Below are positions 27,301 through 37,194 of a stretch of DNA of 64,000 bases, in pieces. Made by a program: the position numbers and the translations under genes. Each line of letters begins with the position of its first letter. Within the stretch, counting starts at the first letter, position 1. The notes beneath the pieces are model-generated. The model had not been told where the DNA came from, did not search any database, and saw only the letters and a list, made by a program, of their open reading frames with translations. The stretch comes from Roseburia lenta (lineage in GTDB: Bacteria > Bacillota > Clostridia > Lachnospirales > Lachnospiraceae), in assembly GCF_014287435.1 (NCBI RefSeq), contig NZ_JACOPG010000002.1:558001-622000 (forward strand), in the 5' to 3' direction.

Positions 27301-29142
27301 ATGAACATTTATTGTAATCCTATCAATTTCGGATACCGCTATCAGTTCAACGGCACACAGAAGAATGGCGTGACTGCTTCGCGTGAGGCTGCGGATCCAT
27401 CCATGATCTACTTTAAGGGAACCTACTATATCTTCCCTTCCATGACCGCCGGCTTTTTGCATAGCAAAGATATGGTAAACTGGGAATTATTTACAACGAC
27501 CCATCTGCCGATCTACGACTATGCACCGGATGTCCGCGTTTGTGGCGATTATCTTTATTTCTGCGCATCCAGCCACGACAAGGGTATCTACTATCGCACC
27601 ACCGATCCTTTTTCTGATACTTATGAGACATTTGACGGAGCCTTTCCTTTCTGGGATCCCAATCTCTTTGTAGATGATGACGGCAGATTCTACTTTTTCT
27701 GGGGATCTTCAACCTCGGAGCCTTTGTATGGGGTAGAACTGGATCCTGCCAGCATGCAGCCGATCGGGAAAAAACAGGCACTCTGTGAGATTGATACCGA
27801 GATCAAAGGCTTTGAGAGAAACGGAGAAAACCACAAGCCAAGCCATACACCGGAGGAGCAGGCAGGCATCCTTGCCATGATCGAAAGCCAGCCTATGCCG
27901 GAAAGCATGAAGGAAGCCGCAAAGAACTACTTGCTGGAACTGCCTTATATGGAAGGCGTCTGGGTCAATAAGCATGCCGGAAAGTATTATTTACAATATG
28001 CTACGCCTTCTTCCGGTCATAATATTTATAACGACGCTGTTTATATCAGTGATGCGCCACTCGGTCCTTATGCTCTGGCACAGAACAATCCTTATTCCTA
28101 CAAGCCGGGCGGATTTTTACCGGGTGCCGGACACGGCTCTACCATGGAGGATGAAGAAGGCCGCATCTGGCACACCTCTACCATGCGTATCTGCAAAAAC
28201 CATAACTTTGAACGCCGTATCGGTCTATGGTCTGCCGGATACGATGCCAACGGCGATCTTTTCTGCAACCAGAGATACGGCGACTGGCCACAGGATATGG
28301 ATGCCTTGAAAGCAGATCCTTGGGCGGATCCAGAGTGGATGCTCTTATCCTATGGAGCCGGGGCTTCTGCTTCTTCTGTTTCAGAGAAAAAGATCGAACC
28401 GGATCCTACGGCACAGAGAATGGGAAAGACGGTTGAGATCGTCACAGATTATGCTCCGGCAAATGCCACGGATGAAAATGTCCAGACTTGGTGGAAAGCC
28501 GCATCAGAGGATGAAAAACCTTGGCTGCAGATCGATCTGGGAAAGGTCTATGATATCCATGCCATCCAGATCAACTTTGCAGATGATGCCTTTACCCCGG
28601 ATCCTTTGCCGGACGACTTCCATTTAAATGAGGCCCTCATGCAGCAGCGTTGGATTGATACCGATCCGCAAAAGACCCGCTGGTTGTTGGAAGGCTCTGT
28701 GGACGGCACGCACTTTTTCACCATCACAGACAAACGAAATGCAAATACAGACCTACCGCATGATCTGATCGTTTCCGAGGATGGCATAGAGGCGCGTTTT
28801 ATCCGTCTGACCGTCACAGAACTGCCATACGATCAGACTCCTGCCATCAGCGGTCTCCGCATCTTCGGCCTGGGAGATAGCCCAAAACCGCAAAAAACCG
28901 CCGAAGTTACTTTTGAACTTACGACGGCTCTTGATCTTTGGGTAAATTGGGCTGCATCGGATGATGCCAGCGGTCATGTCATCAACTGGGGCTATGCGCC
29001 AGATAAACTCTACCACTCTTATATGACCTTTGATGACTCCGTAGAAATCGGAGGACTTATCAAAGACCAGTCACTCTTCCTGCGCGTGGATGCCTTTAAC
29101 GAAAGCGGCATCACAAGAGGCGACATCTTAAAGGTTCGTTAA
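27301..29142 (+). CDS. GH43 glycosidase with C-terminal discoidin-like (F5/8) domain
   Basis: The 613-residue enzyme has a GH43 five-bladed propeller (about 1-360): ADPSMIYFKGTYYIFPS with the base Asp, FWDPNLFVDDDGRFYFFWG with the second Asp, and YMEGVWVNKHAGKYYLQYA with the acid Glu. A discoidin/F5-8 type carbohydrate-binding domain follows (about 395-530: WWKAASEDEKPWLQIDLGK), then a small beta domain like fibronectin III. GH43 activities include arabinofuranosidase and xylosidase; I cannot choose between them. No signal peptide is visible with the start at 27301, which has GGGGTG upstream. Confidence 0.87.
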   Translation: MNIYCNPINFGYRYQFNGTQKNGVTASREAADPSMIYFKGTYYIFPSMTAGFLHSKDMVNWELFTTTHLPIYDYAPDVRVCGDYLYFCASSHDKGIYYRTTDPFSDTYETFDGAFPFWDPNLFVDDDGRFYFFWGSSTSEPLYGVELDPASMQPIGKKQALCEIDTEIKGFERNGENHKPSHTPEEQAGILAMIESQPMPESMKEAAKNYLLELPYMEGVWVNKHAGKYYLQYATPSSGHNIYNDAVYISDAPLGPYALAQNNPYSYKPGGFLPGAGHGSTMEDEEGRIWHTSTMRICKNHNFERRIGLWSAGYDANGDLFCNQRYGDWPQDMDALKADPWADPEWMLLSYGAGASASSVSEKKIEPDPTAQRMGKTVEIVTDYAPANATDENVQTWWKAASEDEKPWLQIDLGKVYDIHAIQINFADDAFTPDPLPDDFHLNEALMQQRWIDTDPQKTRWLLEGSVDGTHFFTITDKRNANTDLPHDLIVSEDGIEARFIRLTVTELPYDQTPAISGLRIFGLGDSPKPQKTAEVTFELTTALDLWVNWAASDDASGHVINWGYAPDKLYHSYMTFDDSVEIGGLIKDQSLFLRVDAFNESGITRGDILKVR

Positions 29143-29157
29143 ATTCATACTGGCAAA

Positions 29158-29191
29158 TGTAGGCTTCACGCAAGTGAGGCCTACAAAACTT
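29158..29191. terminator. Terminator between the converging GH43 and GH78 genes
   Basis: TGTAGGCTTCAC pairs with GTGAGGCCTACA around GCAA with one mismatch, flanked by A and T runs on both sides. It can end both converging transcripts. Confidence 0.72.
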
Positions 29192-29220
29192 TAAAACCGC
29201 CAATAGCAATATCTGTCTTT

Positions 29221-32091
29221 CTAGAACCGTGCCAACACCTGATCTAACTGATCCAGCATTTCTGTTCCCATTCCGGCAGCGCCCGCATATTTTTCCATTA
29301 TATCGCGCAGGCTCATATCCATCATCTGCGTTGGCATACGATCCAATCCCATTTTCTCACCCAAATCTTTAACAATCGCTGCATTCGATCTCAATTCACG
29401 CACTGTGGAATAGGTGCTATAAGACTTCTTAAGCGCTGTCTTTACCTGATACGTTATCTCATACGTACCAGAGCCCACATGGCATACACCATCACATACA
29501 TCTGCAAATAAAGGATTTTCCTTATCCGCATAAGTGTCTTCTACCGCATCCGCAAGTACAATGTCAGCACTTGCATCAAATGGCACTTGCACAGAAAGGC
29601 TTACCTGCGTCGGATCAACAATCTTCCATGCCACTTTATAATTACCTGCTGCACTGTCAAAATTTCCTGCCGCTTCCTTCAGATTCCAGTTATAGGATGG
29701 AGCGATGTTCAAATGTTTTGCACCAGGATCTGCTTCATCCACACGAAATCCCAACACATAGCGGTAGACCCACTCCACTACAGATCCATAGGAATAATGG
29801 TTCAAACTATTCATTCCCGTACTTGAGATATGCCCTTCTTCATCCAGACTGTTCCAACGTTCCCATACGGTTGTTGCTCCCAGTAAGATCTCATGTAACC
29901 AGCCCGGATATTCCTCATTTAATAGGAGAGTGTAAGCCAGATCATTCATGCCATTATCTGATAGTGTCGGACACATGATCGGCATACCTGTAAATCCGGT
30001 CTGTAATTTATTATCGTTTGCAGTAAATAATTTTTTCAACATATCACGCGTCAACGCGACATTATCGGAAAGCCCATATTTCAATGCCAGCAGAAGACCT
30101 GTCTGCGTCTTGATACAGCATCTGCCCGTCTGTGAGAAGTACTCTTTTTTCACTTCAGCAAACTCACGTTTTGCAAGTTCATTGTATTCTTTTGCATCAT
30201 CTTCTTTTCCAAGAACTTCTGCGGCTTTTGCTACAATTTCAGCACTCGCAGCATAGTAGATATTTGCGATATAGCCTTCTTCCGTACCGCCCATGACCTC
30301 ATCTGCCTTGCCTGACGGATTATCCAGTGCCAGCCAGTCGCCATAGTGGAATACATGGCGCCATCCGTGATCATCACCGTCAAGGCGTCGGATATATTCG
30401 ACCCAGGCCTTCATGCTTTCATACTGATCTGCAAGGATCTGCTCATCCCCATAAAACTTATACATATTCCATGGAATGATACATGCTGCATCTCCCCAGA
30501 CGCAGGCACAGGTATGCACACCGACCGATGGCACCACATCTGGCACCATGCCCTCCAGATCTATTTGCTCCGTATACATATCATGCAGATACTTGCGGTA
30601 AAATGCATAGGTATCTCCATAAAATGTCGCTGTCGGCGAAAAGACCTGTGTGTCTCCGGTCCAACCCATACGCTCATCTCTCTGCGGACAATCCGTAGGC
30701 ACATCCACAAAATTTCCTTTCATTCCCCAGCGAACATTTGAAATCAATTGGTTGACAAGTTTGTGCCCGGTTGTGATGTCACCCGTATAAGCCACATCAC
30801 TATAGAGTGCCAGCCCTGTAAAATCCTCTGTTTTCAGATTGCTGACTCCTGTGACCTTGACATAGCGATAGCCATAAAAAGTAAAATGCGGCTGTATGAC
30901 TTTCTCGCCGCCACCGCAGATATAAATATATTCCGACTTTGCGGTTCTAAGATTCTCATTATAAAAGCATCCATCCTGCAGAACCTCACCTGTCTGGATA
31001 TGAATCTTGGTTCCCCGGGCTTCATGAACACGCAAGGTAAAGATACCTGCAAAGTTCTGTCCCATGTCAAAGACCTCTTCGCCCTTTGGTGTGTGAATCA
31101 ATTCTTGCGGCTGCATCTGCTCATGAACCACAACCGGAAGACTATACCGGGCAGTCAGATGCCCTCTTGGAATCTGCTCATCTTTCTCCGGCTGACTGAT
31201 ATCATCTACCATCTGTCCGTCCGTCTTTCCTGCTGCGGCAAGTTCTTCAAAAGTACGACAAAGGATAACCGGCTCTACTGCAAGATCTTCCAGTGTCTGA
31301 TCCACCTGTTCACCATCATAGATAGATGCATATGTGATCCGGCTTCTTTCGATCTGCCAGGTCTCATCCGTTCCAATGATCTCCTCTGTACCATCCGCAT
31401 AGGTAACTACCACTTCCGCTATTAACTTTTTAGCGTTTCCAAAATAACCTTTTTCCTCATGTGCGCTAAAGCCAAAACGTCCGCCATACCAGCCGTTTCC
31501 CAAAAGAATACGCAGTTTTCCTCCATCTTTTACCTGCTCAGTCACATCATAAGTCTGATACTGAACCCAGCGGTTATAGTTATTCTGATATGGTGTTAAA
31601 TATTCGTTGCCAATCTTTTCGTCATTCCAATACGCCTCATAAAGTCCCAGACCACACACATAGAGTCTCGCTTTTGCGACCTCTTCTTTGGCAGCAATGT
31701 CTTGTACAAAATAAGGATGTCTGGCCTGTTCAGCGGCACAAGTGATCCATCTTCCGATCCATGCCTCGTCCATTTTTGCTGTCTCAAAAAATTGCGGCGC
31801 ACTAACAGTCACTTCATCCGCATCAGATGCCAACTCAAGAGTCCAGTAGTAGCGCGTCCGCGGCTCTGTCTTAAAATCGATCTTGTAACCCAGACTATTT
31901 GCCTCCCTGTCTTCCCCCGAATCAAACAAAATCTCCTGCATGACCTCATCTGCCGCAATGCGCAGCCTGGCATACTTTTGTGCCTTTCCTTTGGCCTCTT
32001 TTACTTTCCACGAAAAGGACAGTTTCCCTTTTCCCAATGCATACCCCAATGGATTACTCAGGTGATTGACCTGTAATGCATAAATTTCCAT
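29221..32091 (-). CDS. GH78 alpha-L-rhamnosidase
   Basis: The 956-residue enzyme removes terminal alpha-L-rhamnose. It shows the Bac_rhamnosid arrangement: N-terminal beta domains (WIGRWITC, then ARLYVCGLGLYEAYWNDEKI), a concanavalin-like domain, an alpha/alpha-six barrel with FVDVPTDCPQRDERMGWTGD (catalytic acidic residues), and a C-terminal beta domain. A short alpha-helical tail past about residue 900 is unusual. No signal peptide is present, so it acts on imported oligosaccharides. The start follows GAGGAGG. It is the last gene of the operon that begins at 40.6 kb. Confidence 0.92.
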   Translation of the reverse strand: MEIYALQVNHLSNPLGYALGKGKLSFSWKVKEAKGKAQKYARLRIAADEVMQEILFDSGEDREANSLGYKIDFKTEPRTRYYWTLELASDADEVTVSAPQFFETAKMDEAWIGRWITCAAEQARHPYFVQDIAAKEEVAKARLYVCGLGLYEAYWNDEKIGNEYLTPYQNNYNRWVQYQTYDVTEQVKDGGKLRILLGNGWYGGRFGFSAHEEKGYFGNAKKLIAEVVVTYADGTEEIIGTDETWQIERSRITYASIYDGEQVDQTLEDLAVEPVILCRTFEELAAAGKTDGQMVDDISQPEKDEQIPRGHLTARYSLPVVVHEQMQPQELIHTPKGEEVFDMGQNFAGIFTLRVHEARGTKIHIQTGEVLQDGCFYNENLRTAKSEYIYICGGGEKVIQPHFTFYGYRYVKVTGVSNLKTEDFTGLALYSDVAYTGDITTGHKLVNQLISNVRWGMKGNFVDVPTDCPQRDERMGWTGDTQVFSPTATFYGDTYAFYRKYLHDMYTEQIDLEGMVPDVVPSVGVHTCACVWGDAACIIPWNMYKFYGDEQILADQYESMKAWVEYIRRLDGDDHGWRHVFHYGDWLALDNPSGKADEVMGGTEEGYIANIYYAASAEIVAKAAEVLGKEDDAKEYNELAKREFAEVKKEYFSQTGRCCIKTQTGLLLALKYGLSDNVALTRDMLKKLFTANDNKLQTGFTGMPIMCPTLSDNGMNDLAYTLLLNEEYPGWLHEILLGATTVWERWNSLDEEGHISSTGMNSLNHYSYGSVVEWVYRYVLGFRVDEADPGAKHLNIAPSYNWNLKEAAGNFDSAAGNYKVAWKIVDPTQVSLSVQVPFDASADIVLADAVEDTYADKENPLFADVCDGVCHVGSGTYEITYQVKTALKKSYSTYSTVRELRSNAAIVKDLGEKMGLDRMPTQMMDMSLRDIMEKYAGAAGMGTEMLDQLDQVLARF

Positions 32092-32194
32092 GGCTTACCT
32101 CCTCAATTGTCCTACTTTTCTTTTAATATAGCACAGAAGACACTACCCATACTATCTTTAATACAGTCGGAAAAATATGGTGATATAAAACCTC

Positions 32195-33286
32195 TTATTT
32201 TCCCACATAATCCTGCCAACGCCATTCATCCTTCCAGTCGATAAAAACCATCCCCTGTGGGTATTCCTCACACGCCTCTACAAATCGAATTGGCAGCCAG
32301 ACATAATCAGCAATGGAAGTATTTCTTCCCATATCATCTATTCGCGAAAATTCCGGCATCTGACGTATGCGGCTTTTTTCTTCCTCGGTCCCGGAAAATA
32401 ATTTATCGTAAACTTTTGCATAGAATTCGTAGTCTAAATCCATGCAATCCGGACACCAACGGTCTGCCGCCGCAATATATAAATCTTTTGTTCCCTCCAC
32501 CTTGAAGATACAAGAGATCTGAGAGTGAAAGGATGTATGTGAAACATCCTCAGGATGCGGATCTCCCAGCACCATATATGGACCGTGCCAACTATCTGCC
32601 ACAGCCACCTCTGACGGATTTGGCAGATATCCACTTGTTCCGGATGTCAGCAGATAATGTTTGTGTTTATGGAACAGATGGGCTGTTGCTTCTCTGACAT
32701 ATGGAGGATGTGGATGTGGAAAATGTGCACTGTAAAAACCTGTTACATCTGTATATTCCTCATTAAGATCCGCACAGATCGTCTCAGAATGTACACGTTC
32801 AAAATAATAATAGGCCTTTCCGTCTTCTGCAACAGCCAGATCAAAATCCCCCGCACTCATACCAAGTGGACGAATCCCCTGATTCACGAGCGTATAGGGA
32901 CCAGTAATCTTGTCTGCCGTTAATACGGCTTCATCCTGATGTCCCTCTTTGTGCATGATCTTTACCCAACAAACGTATTTTTCTGTTCTTTCGTTATAGA
33001 TAATATGCGGTCGATCCAACATACAATTCGTGGGATTTAAAGGCGAGTTCTCATCTTCCGTATCCGGAGGAATCACTAAGCCAAGATCCTCCCAGTTATA
33101 TAAGTCATTTGACCTGTAAAAACGGATACCATAGGTCCAGACATCATTTGTTCCATCCGTAAATTCCTTGTTTTCTCCGTACCAATAATAAATGCCATCA
33201 ACATAAATGACAGAACCGCCGTGAGCCTGAATGCGTTTTCCCTCGGTATCCAGCCATACTTGTCCCGGTCTAAAAGAATCGTACAT
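32195..33286 (-). CDS. GH43 glycosidase resembling exo-beta-1,3-galactanases
   Basis: The 363-residue single-domain protein begins PGQVWLDTEGKRIQAHGGSV, then IYYWYGENK. That opening resembles GH43 subfamily 24 (exo-beta-1,3-galactanase-like) proteins. The usual catalytic-base Asp of GH43 is absent from the IQAHGG position, which is also known in that subfamily. LDRPHIIYNE supplies the conserved Asp and REATAHLFHKHKHYLL the acid Glu. There is no signal peptide. It lies eight bases after the GH3 gene and upstream of the rhamnosidase gene. Galactan backbone trimming is inferred from subfamily resemblance by eye. Confidence 0.75.
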   Translation of the reverse strand: MYDSFRPGQVWLDTEGKRIQAHGGSVIYVDGIYYWYGENKEFTDGTNDVWTYGIRFYRSNDLYNWEDLGLVIPPDTEDENSPLNPTNCMLDRPHIIYNERTEKYVCWVKIMHKEGHQDEAVLTADKITGPYTLVNQGIRPLGMSAGDFDLAVAEDGKAYYYFERVHSETICADLNEEYTDVTGFYSAHFPHPHPPYVREATAHLFHKHKHYLLTSGTSGYLPNPSEVAVADSWHGPYMVLGDPHPEDVSHTSFHSQISCIFKVEGTKDLYIAAADRWCPDCMDLDYEFYAKVYDKLFSGTEEEKSRIRQMPEFSRIDDMGRNTSIADYVWLPIRFVEACEEYPQGMVFIDWKDEWRWQDYVGK

Positions 33287-33294
33287 ATTCCCTC

Positions 33295-35700
33295 CTACTC
33301 AACGCGAGCCACAAAAACTCTATCTCTGCTCTTTATAAATGCATCTTCTGTCACAGAAAAACTACTTTCCAGGCGGATATCCTCAGAAGATGATCCGATC
33401 CGTAGTCTGATCTCGCCCTTTTCTATCTTCCACTGCATATCCTCGTCTAAGAATGCCATCTGGGACGGAGAAACCTCCACCTGAATCTTCTTAGTTTCCT
33501 GTGGCTGCAATGTCACACGGGCAAAACCGATCAATTCCTGCATTGGTCTTGCCAGTGATGCATAGACATCCTTGCCATAGATCTGTACAATCTCGGTTCC
33601 TGCAAGATTTCCTGTATTGGTAAGGGTAAAAGATAGTTGCACTGTCTCATCCGGTGCGACTTCTTCCTTATTGCAGGAAAGATTGGAATATTCAAAGGTC
33701 GTATAGGATAGCCCTCTGCCAAACGCATAACGTGGTCTGTGGGAACAGTCTACATAATTCTTAAATCCGATACTATCCCCCTGACTCCAGGCAGAGCCAT
33801 TGTACAGATTATACTGTAGCGGCAACTGTCCGGCGTGAATTGCTGTTGTTACCGGCATCTTTCCACTTGGATTGTTGATACCAAGCAAAGTCTCCGCAAT
33901 CGCCTGTGCCCCCATCTCCGATGGATTCCAAGCCTCAATGATGGCATTTAAGTATTTGTCTGCAATATCGCTGGAGATCGGTCGTCCATTCATATGCACG
34001 CCGACCATAGGAATCTTTAATTCTGCCGCTTTTTGGATCAGAACATCCTGACAGATCGGCAGATTGATATTTGTTCCATCCACGCCCTCGCCCATAGAAG
34101 ATACCGAGCAGGAGCCATGCTTGCCGCCCAGCATAAAGATGACCAGATCTGCTCCTTCCATAGCCTTTAACGCCTCCGCATGATGGGAGCAGTCATCCCC
34201 GGCTATCGGATAGCCATAGGTCCATACGACTTCTGTCTCCGGCATCATTTCCTGCATTTCTTCTAACAGACTCCTACAATCCGGTTTCTGCAAACGAAGC
34301 AGATTGTCCATTTCCTCAATATCATCACTCTGGATATTGGTTCCCGGGATCAACTGATATCCGGCATTTGTAATTGCTGTTTCAATATCCACGCCCGCCA
34401 TGGCATTGTATGCCGCAAATGGTGCCTCAGCCATGGAAAGATGGGTATATCCTCCAAAGAAAAAGCGGGCATTTTTTGCCTGCGGACCAACTAGCACGAT
34501 CTTCTTTGTATGATTCTTGACCGGCAATGTGCCATCATTTTTCAAAAGTACCATAGACTCTCTGGCAGACTGTAGGGAAATCTTTTTATCTTCTTCTGTA
34601 TTGCCATAAAATTTTTTCTCTAATTCCTGACCGGTGTAGGCAAAAGGATGTTCAAAAAGCCCCTGACGGAATTTGGCGGTCAAAGCCTGTTTTACCGCCC
34701 GATCCAGATACTGCATATCGTATTCCCCAGACTTGAACTTGGCGATAAAGTCATCATTGTATGCCTCTCGCATCGGCAATTCTACATCCATGCCGGCACG
34801 GATAGATGCATAACCTGCCTGATCCATGGTCTCATAAAGTCCCTGAAAACGATGCTGATTTCCGATTGCACCGTAATCTGCCAGAACTTCCCCGTCAAAA
34901 CCCATCTCCTCACGCAAGACCTGTGTCAGCATCTTTTTATTGGAAGAAGATGCACTGCCACCCGAAGTGCAATAGCAAGGCATGACACCACGCAGATTAC
35001 CGTCTTTGATGGCAATCTGAAATGGCTTTCCAAACTTTTCGATCATTTCCCGGTCACTCACAGATACATCTGCACCATGGATACCGCCAGTCGACTTGTG
35101 AAATCCCATAAAATGCTTGGCACAGGCATCACAACGTCTGCCATTGTCCGCGTCTACATGATCCTGTATGCCCCTGGTATAGGATGCCCCCATAATGCCA
35201 TTTAGCGTCGGGTCTTCACCATAAGTCTCGCCCTCGCGTCCCATTCTCGGATCCTGTGTGACATCCAGAACCGGTGCCAAAACCTGTGTGATTCCAACTG
35301 CCTGTTCCTGACGACTGACGATTTTCCCGATTTTTTCTTCCAATTCCACATCAAAAGAGGAACCTCTGCCAATGCCTGATGGAAAACTCATGGCATCCTG
35401 AATAAAGGCTCCGCAAAGCCCCTCCATATGAAAAGTTGCAGGGATATGATGTGGACTTTTTTCCATGACTTTCTTTTGTATTTCTATCTGCCAGTCCACA
35501 CACTCACGCATGGTCTTTTTCTGGCGCATCTCAAGTGTTGATACCTGTCCGATACCATAGTCAATCTGTCCCGGTTCATCCACCTGTTGTGCCCAAATAC
35601 CGGAAACCTGATACACTTTTTCCTCTACTGACAAACGCCCAAGCAGATCCTCTGCCCTTTCTTCCGGTGTCAGGGATGAATCTAAATATTTTTCACTCAT
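33295..35700 (-). CDS. GH3 beta-glycosidase
   Basis: The 801-residue enzyme has the standard GH3 order: N-terminal barrel with GFDGEVLADYGAIGNQH (nucleophile Asp near 275), an alpha/beta sandwich domain (ADLVIFMLGG), and a C-terminal fibronectin-III-like domain (FTLTNTGNLAGTEIVQIY). Activities in this group include beta-glucosidase, beta-xylosidase and arabinosidase; the sequence alone does not decide. The start at 35700 has AGG eight bases upstream and is better spaced than the two earlier ATGs. It is cytosolic and part of the rhamnosidase operon. Confidence 0.9.
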   Translation of the reverse strand: MSEKYLDSSLTPEERAEDLLGRLSVEEKVYQVSGIWAQQVDEPGQIDYGIGQVSTLEMRQKKTMRECVDWQIEIQKKVMEKSPHHIPATFHMEGLCGAFIQDAMSFPSGIGRGSSFDVELEEKIGKIVSRQEQAVGITQVLAPVLDVTQDPRMGREGETYGEDPTLNGIMGASYTRGIQDHVDADNGRRCDACAKHFMGFHKSTGGIHGADVSVSDREMIEKFGKPFQIAIKDGNLRGVMPCYCTSGGSASSSNKKMLTQVLREEMGFDGEVLADYGAIGNQHRFQGLYETMDQAGYASIRAGMDVELPMREAYNDDFIAKFKSGEYDMQYLDRAVKQALTAKFRQGLFEHPFAYTGQELEKKFYGNTEEDKKISLQSARESMVLLKNDGTLPVKNHTKKIVLVGPQAKNARFFFGGYTHLSMAEAPFAAYNAMAGVDIETAITNAGYQLIPGTNIQSDDIEEMDNLLRLQKPDCRSLLEEMQEMMPETEVVWTYGYPIAGDDCSHHAEALKAMEGADLVIFMLGGKHGSCSVSSMGEGVDGTNINLPICQDVLIQKAAELKIPMVGVHMNGRPISSDIADKYLNAIIEAWNPSEMGAQAIAETLLGINNPSGKMPVTTAIHAGQLPLQYNLYNGSAWSQGDSIGFKNYVDCSHRPRYAFGRGLSYTTFEYSNLSCNKEEVAPDETVQLSFTLTNTGNLAGTEIVQIYGKDVYASLARPMQELIGFARVTLQPQETKKIQVEVSPSQMAFLDEDMQWKIEKGEIRLRIGSSSEDIRLESSFSVTEDAFIKSRDRVFVARVE

Positions 35701-35813
35701 ATACATAACCTCACTCATTTCATCATGATATCTTTATCTTATCTGCTTACTTTAAATCACTCTATCCAGCATTCCGATACTTTTTATCCGAAATCCGATA
35801 GGCAGAATCTAAC

Positions 35814-37159
35814 TTAAAAAATCCGCTTCTGCTTCCACTTTCCACTGTAAAAACGCCCCGCCGACAACATGGCTGACAAAACCGCTGCCGGAATCATGCT
35901 ATACCAGATACCCATATGCCCCAAAGAAAGCCAACTTGTACAGGCAAACATAAAGAGGATATTGGCAACAACCTCAACCACTCCATTCCACAAGGTAAAA
36001 AAGGCATCGCCTGCTCCATTGAGCGTCGCCTTAAAAATATAGATAATCTGACGGATCAACATACATGCGCCATTGATCAGCAATCCCGGGATTGCCAATC
36101 CAGCAATCATCGCATCACCCACAAACATCGCTACCAAAATCTGTCTGCCGGCAAGAATGATAGCCATGCAGACAAGGGAATATATACTTGTGATGTATAA
36201 ACTACGCCGACAGCCCCGGTAAATACGATCGTATTTTCCTGCGCCGGTATTCTGCCCGGCAAAATTAGCCATCGCCATGCCGTAATAGCCAAATGGCAGC
36301 ATAAAAAATTCATTCAAACGACATACAATCGTATAGGCTGACATGACCTGACTGCCAAAGGAATTGACAATTCCCTGACATACCACTCCCGAAATGGATG
36401 CCATGGCGTTTTGCAATGCCAAGGGGATCCCTAATTCACAAATTTTCTGGATCAGATGCCAGTCCGGTTGCATATCCTGCCCCTGTAACTGCATACAGGC
36501 AAGATGTTTCCTGCCGTGCAGCCAAAGACCAATCACAGATACACCTTGTGCCACAACAGTCGCGATCGCCACACCTGCGACGCCCATAGAAAAATATAGA
36601 CCAGCACAATATCCATCCCTACATTGATCAGGCTGGATATGACAATATAGATCAGGGGTGTGACCGAATCTCCCAGAGCACGCAGAATCTGGGAAATCGT
36701 GTTATAGGCGGCTGTAATCACCATAGCCCCACAGACCAGTCGCATATAAACCAATGCGTAGGTCAGATTTTCTGCCGGTGTTCCCATAAGAAGCAGGATA
36801 GGACGGGCTAGGATCAAGCCAATCAGTCCCATAACAAGCCCGGATGCCAATGTCACATAAACCGAATTTGCAACCACCTGCTTTAATTTCTTTTCGTCCC
36901 CGGCACCGAAGGACTGGGCAGCGCAGATATTGACACCGCCGGACAATCCGACGCAAAGTGCCATAAAGAGATTGACAATACCTGCCGCGGCTCCCACAGA
37001 ACCGAGGGCTACAGGGCCAACATAGCGTCCGACCACGATGGAATCGACAAAAGTATATAATTGTTGAAAGGCCGCACCGACCAGCATGGGAAGCATAAAT
37101 CGCAGAATCTGCATCACCTCATTGCCCTCGGTCATATGTATGGTCTTGCTTGATTTCAC
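35814..37159 (-). pseudogene. MATE efflux transporter split by a one-base frameshift
   Basis: Two frames together encode a full-length MATE protein of about 448 residues. The N-terminal half (from the GTG at 37159, with GAGGAGG upstream) reads through MLVGAAFQQLYTFVDSIVVG and GLSGGVNICAAQSFGA to MDIVLVYIF. The C-terminal half continues as MGVAGVAIATVVAQGVSV in the next frame to 35814. The switch falls at a run of five A (36590-36594; T on the coding strand). One extra T would restore YIFSMGVAGV exactly. This may be a sequencing error in a homopolymer, phase variation or a real inactivation. It lies between the GPH symporter and GH3 genes. Confidence 0.85.
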
Positions 37160-37194
37160 TCTATAGCCTCCTCATTCTGTGTATTTATATGTTT

